Source: an alpha proteobacterium BAL199 (GTDB lineage Bacteria; Pseudomonadota; Alphaproteobacteria; Thalassobaculales; Thalassobaculaceae). From it: a stretch of DNA of 64,000 bases. The notes beneath the pieces were generated by a model. The model saw only the letters and a list, made by a program, of their open reading frames with translations. It did no database searches and had not been told where the DNA came from. Position 1 is the first letter of the stretch; each line of letters starts with the position of its first letter. This document shows, one piece after another, positions 59,093 through 64,000 of this stretch. The translations under genes were made by a program, and so were the position numbers. The DNA lies in NCBI GenBank assembly GCA_000171835.1, contig ABHC01000020.1:62001-126000 (forward strand), written 5' to 3'.

Positions 59093-60033
59093 CAGTAACG
59101 GATCCGCGGATCGACGAGGATGTAGATGATGTCGATCGCCAGGTTGATTAGCACGTAGATCGCCGAGAAAATCAGGATAACCCCCTGCACTATCGGATAG
59201 TCGCGCCGCAGGATCGCATCGGCCGTCAGCCGGCCGAGGCCCGGGATCGCGAACACGCTCTCGGTCACGACCACGCCGCCGATCAGGAGCGCGATGCCGA
59301 TGCCGACCGTGGTGACGATCGGCACAGAGGCGTTCCGGAGCGCATGGCGGAACAGGATCGGCACGATGCCGAGCCCCTTTGCGTGGGCCGTCCGGATGTA
59401 GTCCTGGTTGATCGCCTCGATCATCGACGCCCGCGTGATTCGGGCTATCAGAGCCACGTAGGTGACCCCGAGCGCCACCGTCGGCAGCGCGATGGCCCGC
59501 AGGAAGCCCCCCAGATCCTTGAACGGCGAGACGTAGCCCATCACCGGGACGAGCTTGAGCTGCACCGCGAACACCATGATCAGCAGATAGGCGAACACGA
59601 ACACCGGCACCGAGAAGCCGAGAACGGCGAAGCCCATCATCGTGCGGTCGATCCACGAGCCCGCGCGCCAGGCGGCGACGATGCCGAGCGGGATCGCGAC
59701 CACGACGCTGAGCAGGATCGTCGTGGTGCTGAGCGCCAGGGTCGGCTCGATGCGCTGCATGATCAGCTGGGAGACCGGCCGGCCCGAGAAGATCGAGGTG
59801 CCGAGATTGCCCTGCATGATCGCGCCGAGCCAGTTCAGGAACTGGGTATGGAACGGCAGGTCGAGGCCGAGCGCCGCGCGGATCCGGTCGATGTCCTCCT
59901 TGGTCGCGATGTCGCCGGCGATCACCGCGGCCGGGTCGCCCGGCGCCAGATGTAGTAGCCCGAACACGAAGAACGCGACGAACGCCATCACGAAGGCCGT
60001 CGCGACCAGGCGCTTGAAGATCAGGGCGATCAC
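59092..60033 (-). CDS. ABC transporter permease (DppB-like)
   Basis: A 313-aa membrane protein. N-terminal helix and the DppB motif [17 protein letters not shown], then six membrane segments and the EAA loop [22 protein letters not shown]. It overlaps the downstream permease (TGATG) and lies 10 bases downstream of the amidase. Confidence 0.93.
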   Translation of the reverse strand: MIALIFKRLVATAFVMAFVAFFVFGLLHLAPGDPAAVIAGDIATKEDIDRIRAALGLDLPFHTQFLNWLGAIMQGNLGTSIFSGRPVSQLIMQRIEPTLALSTTTILLSVVVAIPLGIVAAWRAGSWIDRTMMGFAVLGFSVPVFVFAYLLIMVFAVQLKLVPVMGYVSPFKDLGGFLRAIALPTVALGVTYVALIARITRASMIEAINQDYIRTAHAKGLGIVPILFRHALRNASVPIVTTVGIGIALLIGGVVVTESVFAIPGLGRLTADAILRRDYPIVQGVILIFSAIYVLINLAIDIIYILVDPRIRY

Positions 60034-60043
60034 TGGCGGAACC

Positions 60044-61450
60044 TTATAGCGCGGGCCGTCGATCGGCCCAGGGGCGGGCGCGCTCGAAGGCGCGGCTGGT
60101 CTGGAGGACGCGGAGGTCCTGGGACCGGCCCGCGACGATCTGGATGCCGACCGGTCGGCCGTCGGGCGTGAAGCCGCAGGGGCAGGTCGCGGCAGGAACC
60201 CAGGTCAGGTTGAAGGGGTAGGAGAACCCGGCCCAGCGGATCCAGTCCCAGGCATGCTGCTCCCAATGCTCGGGCATCAGCCGACCGGCCGGGAACGCGG
60301 CAACCGACATGGTCGGCGTCACCAGCAGGTCGTAGCGGGTGAACAGGTCCTGGACCTTGGCGTAGAAGTTCAGGCGCTGCTGTTTCGCCCGAACGTACTC
60401 CGCCGCCGAGACGGACAGGCCGTCGCGCACGCAGGCAACCAGCCCCGGATCCATGCGGTCCTGCCACTCGTCCAGCAGCAGGCCGAGATTGCCGGCGAAG
60501 TTGGAAACCCAGAAGCAGCGGTGCATCTCGGTCGGGTCGTCCCAGAGCTGGTCGACCTCCTCGACGTGGCAGCCGAGCTCGGTGAACGCGTCGACCGCCT
60601 TGCGGACCGGTTCGGCGACCTCGGGATCGACCTTCAGGTAGCCGAGGTCCGGGCTCCAGGCGACCCGCAGGCCGTTGATATCGGCCTCGAGGTTGTCCAG
60701 ATAACTCGGCGGCTCGTCGGTCAGGCTTGCCATGTCACGGTCGTCCGGCCCGGCCAGCACATCCAGCATCAGCGCAGCGTCGCCGACGGTGCGGGTCATC
60801 GGGCCGATATGCGAGACACTGTCGTTGTTCGGCGCCGGCGCATACGGGATCCGTCCGAAGGTCGGCTTGATGCCGTAGATCCCGCAGAACGACGCCGGCA
60901 TGCGGATCGAGCCGGCACCGTCCGAGCCCTGGTGCAGGGGGCCGATGCCGGCGGCGGCGCAGATCGCGGCGCCGGTGCTCGAGCCGCCGGCGTTGTAGCC
61001 GTGCTTCCACGGGTTGTGCGAGATGCCGGTCAGCGGGCTGTCGCCGCAGCCCTTCCAGCCGAGCTCCGGCGTCGTGGTTTTGCCGATCACGACGGCACCG
61101 GCCTCCCGCACGCGCTCGACGATCGGCGCGTCGGACTCGGGAACCCGGTGCTCGAAGATGTACGAGCCGGCCATCGACCGGATGCCCTTGGTCATCACCA
61201 GGTCCTTGATGGTGACCGGTATTCCCTCGAGCGGCCGGAGGTGCTCACCGCCGGCGATCCGGCCTTCCGAACGCTTCGCCGCATCGCGCGCGGCGTCGAA
61301 CGTCGGAGTGCAGATCGCGTTCAATCGCGGATTGAGAGCCTCGGCGCGGGCGATCACGGAGTCCACTAGCTCGGTCGGCGAAAGCTGCTTCGCCCTGATG
61401 AGTTCCCGCAAGGTCGTCGCCGGCGTGAAACAGAGATCCTCGTCAAGCAT
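60044..61450 (-). CDS. Amidase (amidase signature family)
   Basis: A 468-aa amidohydrolase. The Ser-Ser-Lys triad is given by K in [13 protein letters not shown] and Ser in [15 protein letters not shown] and [13 protein letters not shown]. No signal peptide, so it acts in the cytoplasm. It is first in the importer operon and probably hydrolyses an amide or small peptide that the transporter brings in. The ATG at 61450 (MLDEDLCF) starts the conserved part; 61468 is possible. Confidence 0.92.
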   Translation of the reverse strand: MLDEDLCFTPATTLRELIRAKQLSPTELVDSVIARAEALNPRLNAICTPTFDAARDAAKRSEGRIAGGEHLRPLEGIPVTIKDLVMTKGIRSMAGSYIFEHRVPESDAPIVERVREAGAVVIGKTTTPELGWKGCGDSPLTGISHNPWKHGYNAGGSSTGAAICAAAGIGPLHQGSDGAGSIRMPASFCGIYGIKPTFGRIPYAPAPNNDSVSHIGPMTRTVGDAALMLDVLAGPDDRDMASLTDEPPSYLDNLEADINGLRVAWSPDLGYLKVDPEVAEPVRKAVDAFTELGCHVEEVDQLWDDPTEMHRCFWVSNFAGNLGLLLDEWQDRMDPGLVACVRDGLSVSAAEYVRAKQQRLNFYAKVQDLFTRYDLLVTPTMSVAAFPAGRLMPEHWEQHAWDWIRWAGFSYPFNLTWVPAATCPCGFTPDGRPVGIQIVAGRSQDLRVLQTSRAFERARPWADRRPAL

Positions 61451-61771
61451 GCCGTCCCCCACCCCCATGAAGCATCGCGATATTGCGATCCTAGCAGCCT
61501 GTCGGACTGATGTCCGCTCGGCGTTGTATGAGCCGACATTTCCCATTTGAGCGGCCCATCCGCCCATGGTTGACGGCATAGTAGGCAAATTCCGGCTAAC
61601 CGGAAGGCGGAGTCGCGCGATGACAGCCGCCCTCGCAGCATGAACGCCGCCCCGATCGGTTTTGTGGTTTCGCGCTTCAGATGTGGAAGGAAGTTTGCGG
61701 AACGACGTTTAAAAAATAGTTGTAAATTTAATCGCGATTTTTAAGCTGATTTATGCAGCCATGGATAAAGC
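61451..61771. other. Intergenic region upstream of the amidase operon
   Basis: 321 bases without a gene. Holds the palindrome at 61474-61489, the presumed promoter of the amidase operon, and from about 61690 an AT-rich stretch (poly A/T) at the end of the IS1595 remnant. Confidence 0.5.
61474..61489. promoter_or_regulatory. Imperfect palindrome before the amidase operon
   Basis: ATCGCGATATTGCGAT has inverted repeats ATCGC/GCGAT and is symmetric at 14 of 16 positions. It lies 24 bases upstream of the amidase ATG and could be a repressor operator; no regulator gene lies next to it. Confidence 0.35.
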
Positions 61772-62227
61772 TTATCCCTGAGCCTCCGGTGCTATCAACA
61801 TCTTGTATGTGGCAGGCGTGATGCCGACGGCGATGGCGAGGATTGATCGGAAGGTGGCGTGCCGGGTACGGCGGCGGTTGAACCGGAACACGAATTCTTC
61901 GAGGTAGGCTTGCAGATGCTGGGGCCGCAGGCCGTGGTAGACGCCGAGCGCCCAGGTCTTGAGGTTGGAGAACACGCGATGGACCCAAGGCAGCACGATA
62001 TGAGCGGCCATGGCGCCGACGACGCGCGGATCGTGGCTGAGGTCGGGGGCGCCCGGGTAGCTGGCCCAGCCGTCGGTCCTGGCGGTGGCTCCGGGCGCGA
62101 GGTTTGCGGCGAGGAAGGCGTGCAGGCTGCGGGCGGAAAAGTCGGCGATCTGCGCCAGGCGGATGCGGCCGGGGCCGCCATCGCCGACCTCGACGGCACC
62201 GGCGAGAACACCTATCCAGCGCGACAC
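61772..62227 (-). pseudogene. IS1595-family transposase, C-terminal fragment
   Basis: The frame contains ATARTDGWASYPGAPDLSHD, HIVLPWVHRVFSNLKTWALGVYHGLR and LEEFVFRFNRRRTRHATFRS, the C-terminal part of the ISXO2-like (IS1595) transposase domain with a catalytic Asp in RTDGW. The N-terminal zinc-ribbon and first catalytic acid are gone; the first possible start is a GTG at 62227, at the junction with the phage gene. Confidence 0.85.
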
Positions 62228-62448
62228 GCCTGCGCCTGCTCCCGCATGACGCTGTAGTCGGCGAGCATCTCGGCGATCGCCGAACTCTCCGGCAGCAGAT
62301 CAATCTCGTCGGCCGCACGCGCCTGGAACTCGCGGGTGTACTCGACCACGGGCGGGCAGACGGTCGCGACGCGGTCGTCAGAAGCGACCGTCGCGCATGC
62401 GGTCAGCAAGCTCGTCGCGATCGCGAGGACGGCGATGGTCGCCGGCAC
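62212..62448 (-). CDS. Rz1-like phage lipoprotein (o-spanin)
   Basis: About 78 aa from GTG 62448 (92 aa from ATG 62490). A signal peptide ends in the lipobox LTAC, giving a small outer-membrane lipoprotein, then CPPVVEYTREFQARAADEIDLLPES and YSVMREQAQACR, a pattern found in small lysis-associated proteins of alphaproteobacterial prophages. The last residues are fused to the IS1595 fragment (stop in its sequence). Its endolysin is not in the window. Confidence 0.55.
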   Translation of the reverse strand: MPATIAVLAIATSLLTACATVASDDRVATVCPPVVEYTREFQARAADEIDLLPESSAIAEMLADYSVMREQAQACRAG

Positions 62449-63451
62449 CAGTTTCTCTGAACGGACCGACGGCTCGCTGCTGACGGACATCGGACAGACG
62501 GCGGCCGAACTCGCCGGTACGCTCCAGTTGATGGCGCACTACATCGCCCGCCGTCACGGCCTCGCGGACTACTTCGAGGCATTGCGCTACTGCCCCTATG
62601 TGCTCTCGAACGACCGGGTTCGGATTCCGGACGCGATCCCCCAGGCAGCCAACATGGACCACCTCGCAGACGGGCTGTGGATCCATGGCGGAGAGGATGA
62701 GTCTGAGTTGGCCTTCCTCCCCAAGGTGCCGCTGTTCCATCAGCACGCATGGATCCCCTGCATGGCAACCGCCGGCACTGTGTCCGCCGACCATGTGGCG
62801 CAAGACAACGAGGACATGCGCCAGCAATTCAAGGCCATTGCTGACTACGAGGGGGTGACGCAAGCGCGCTTTGCCCTGACCCGCAGGATCTCGATCGCCA
62901 TCGCGCCGCTCGGCCAGGACCGGTCGCCCTCGGCGTGCTTCGTGATCGAGCCCAGGCTGGCGGCCTGGATCGACGGACATTCGATCGACGTCTTCGGAGC
63001 GACCCCCGGCGAATGGTTCCCGGTCCCGCATGAAGACCGCTGCTACGGCTTCAGCGCCGACGCTTGGAATGTTGATCTGGTGCCTGACGCCGATCACCTC
63101 GACTGTTACCGCCTGGAAGTGGTCGGCCGCGAGAACACCCTGAATCTCATGCGGAGCCACATGTACGGTGAAGGCCTGGATCCGCTGATTTGGGGCTTCG
63201 ACGCCGAGGCCACCGACCGAAACGAGCCACTCGCGCCAACCGCCGCCCCCGGCCTGACCATGATGGGTGTGCTCCAGCGCAATCTCACAGCCGTGGCCGA
63301 GGAACACCGCATCCAGAATCTGCTGGACGCCGATGCCGCCCGGCTGACGCGGCTGCTGGCCGACGCCCAGGCGGAAGACCGGGAGCGCTACCGCAGAGCC
63401 CTCCAGCCGCTGATCGACAGATGGAAAGAACAAACGGAGATCAACCGATGA
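62435..63451 (+). CDS. Hypothetical protein, about 338 aa, coupled to a UDG-like gene
   Basis: No family recognised. Start uncertain: ATG 62435, ATG 62531, or an original start lost at the phage junction near 62450-62470. The N-terminus is helical (AELAGTLQLMAHYIARRHGLADYF), then a probable alpha/beta core with many Trp/His (PLFHQHAWIPCMATA, TPGEWFPVPHEDRCYGFSADAW, LRSHMYGEGLDPLIWGF-like segments), and a charged terminal helix. Soluble, no signal peptide. It overlaps the next ATG by 4 bases (ATGA) and so probably works with that protein. Confidence 0.6.
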   Translation: MVAGTSFSERTDGSLLTDIGQTAAELAGTLQLMAHYIARRHGLADYFEALRYCPYVLSNDRVRIPDAIPQAANMDHLADGLWIHGGEDESELAFLPKVPLFHQHAWIPCMATAGTVSADHVAQDNEDMRQQFKAIADYEGVTQARFALTRRISIAIAPLGQDRSPSACFVIEPRLAAWIDGHSIDVFGATPGEWFPVPHEDRCYGFSADAWNVDLVPDADHLDCYRLEVVGRENTLNLMRSHMYGEGLDPLIWGFDAEATDRNEPLAPTAAPGLTMMGVLQRNLTAVAEEHRIQNLLDADAARLTRLLADAQAEDRERYRRALQPLIDRWKEQTEINR

Positions 63452-64000
63452 CCGACGCCTTCCGCCTCAACCTCGCCGACCGTCTGCACCGCAACGCCAA
63501 GGTCGACCGACCGGCGATCTTCGGCGCAGACGACCCCCGGCCGGTCAACCTCCCGCAGGACGCCGAGACCATGTTCGCTGGCGCCGTCGGACCCCGCTAT
63601 CGGCCGGGCGGACTGGTGTTCCTCGCCATCAACCCAGGCGGCGGCGGCGATACGTATACCCGGCGCACACCGGAGGACGAGCGGTTCTACCCGCTGCTGC
63701 AGGCCTTCAAGTCGCGGGAGAACGCCGCCGACGGAATGAGCGAGTTCGAAGCAATCAACCGGGCCTTCGCGGAATCACTGCGCCGCTGGAATCTCTGGCG
63801 GATCCTCTCGCCCTGCCTGGACGCCGCCGGCATGGATCTCGACGAGATCGCATATCTGAACGCCGTTCCCTACCGCACCCGCGGTGACGCCGAACCACGC
63901 ATGGCCGCTAAGCGGGCGGCTTGGCAGACGCTGACCGGGCCGACGATCGATCAGTTGGCACCGCGTTTCGTTGTCGCGCTCGGCAAGAAAGCAGGAGGCG
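63448..64000 (+). CDS. Uracil-DNA-glycosylase-like protein, 5' part
   Basis: 184 residues are seen before the window ends. The motif LVFLAINPGGGGDTYTRR resembles motif 1 (GINPG / GxxPG) of the uracil-DNA glycosylase superfamily. The segment AYLNAVPYRTRGDAEPRMAAK, then LAPRFVVALGKKAGG, resembles the N..PxR and PxxVxALGxxA motifs of UDG families 4 and 5. It lacks the Fe-S cysteines of family 4 in the visible part. The exact substrate is unknown. The ATG overlaps the stop of the previous gene. Confidence 0.6.
   Translation, partial: MTDAFRLNLADRLHRNAKVDRPAIFGADDPRPVNLPQDAETMFAGAVGPRYRPGGLVFLAINPGGGGDTYTRRTPEDERFYPLLQAFKSRENAADGMSEFEAINRAFAESLRRWNLWRILSPCLDAAGMDLDEIAYLNAVPYRTRGDAEPRMAAKRAAWQTLTGPTIDQLAPRFVVALGKKAGG

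Overview
The window is a GC-rich chromosomal segment of an alphaproteobacterium, probably a Rhodospirillales-like lineage. This is inferred from the irr / fabA-fabB-fabI arrangement, the YlxR protein fused to an L7Ae-like domain, and a GTTC-N7-GTTC LexA-type box. No rRNA or intact tRNA gene and no CRISPR array was seen.

1-36 kb is ordinary chromosome in good condition. It holds mtaB-ftsY; a 2-hydroxyacid dehydrogenase; HupE-type and cupin exported proteins; a rubrerythrin / Fe-S reductase / DUF3501 cluster with a recognisable promoter; irr divergent from fabA-fabB-fabI; the translation operon rimP-nusA-ylxR-infB-rbfA-truB-rpsO-pnp, with an attenuator-like hairpin before rimP and a terminator-like hairpin after rpsO; and a pyrimidine-catabolism locus. 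That locus has preT-preA, a DMT exporter and a kinase-like gene, then a beta-ureidopropionase/carbamoylase, a dihydropyrimidinase and an ABC ATPase. Together PreTA, the dihydropyrimidinase and the amidohydrolase cover the whole reductive route. Both halves of the locus carry a palindrome close to the RutR operator, although no intact RutR-like gene is visible.

36-48 kb is a mobile and phage mosaic. An IS6-family element (36636-37451) with matching inverted repeats but no target duplication cuts a TetR gene on its left and a phage major capsid gene on its right, so it marks a rearrangement junction. The phage head module (portal C-terminus, S49 protease, decoration protein, truncated capsid) is decayed and carries a VapB/VapC-type toxin-antitoxin pair as cargo. 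Next come an excisionase-like gene, an array of six GGGGGAT-type heptamers, a divergent regulatory region with a LexA-type box between an unknown 229-aa gene and an S24 repressor, a RecD2-like helicase, and a cassette of DUF2924, a serine recombinase and two small unknown proteins. A 1385-aa SNF2-family ATPase follows convergently.

52-54.4 kb is an IS graveyard (IS256 and IS630 remnants) around a broken DUF1326 gene and an intact DUF2182 membrane gene. 54.6-61.5 kb is an intact family-5 peptide-type ABC import operon with an amidase. 61.7-64 kb holds an IS1595 remnant, a phage o-spanin-like lipoprotein, and a translationally coupled pair: an unknown protein followed by a uracil-DNA-glycosylase-like protein that runs off the end. 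That pair is the best candidate here for an undescribed system.
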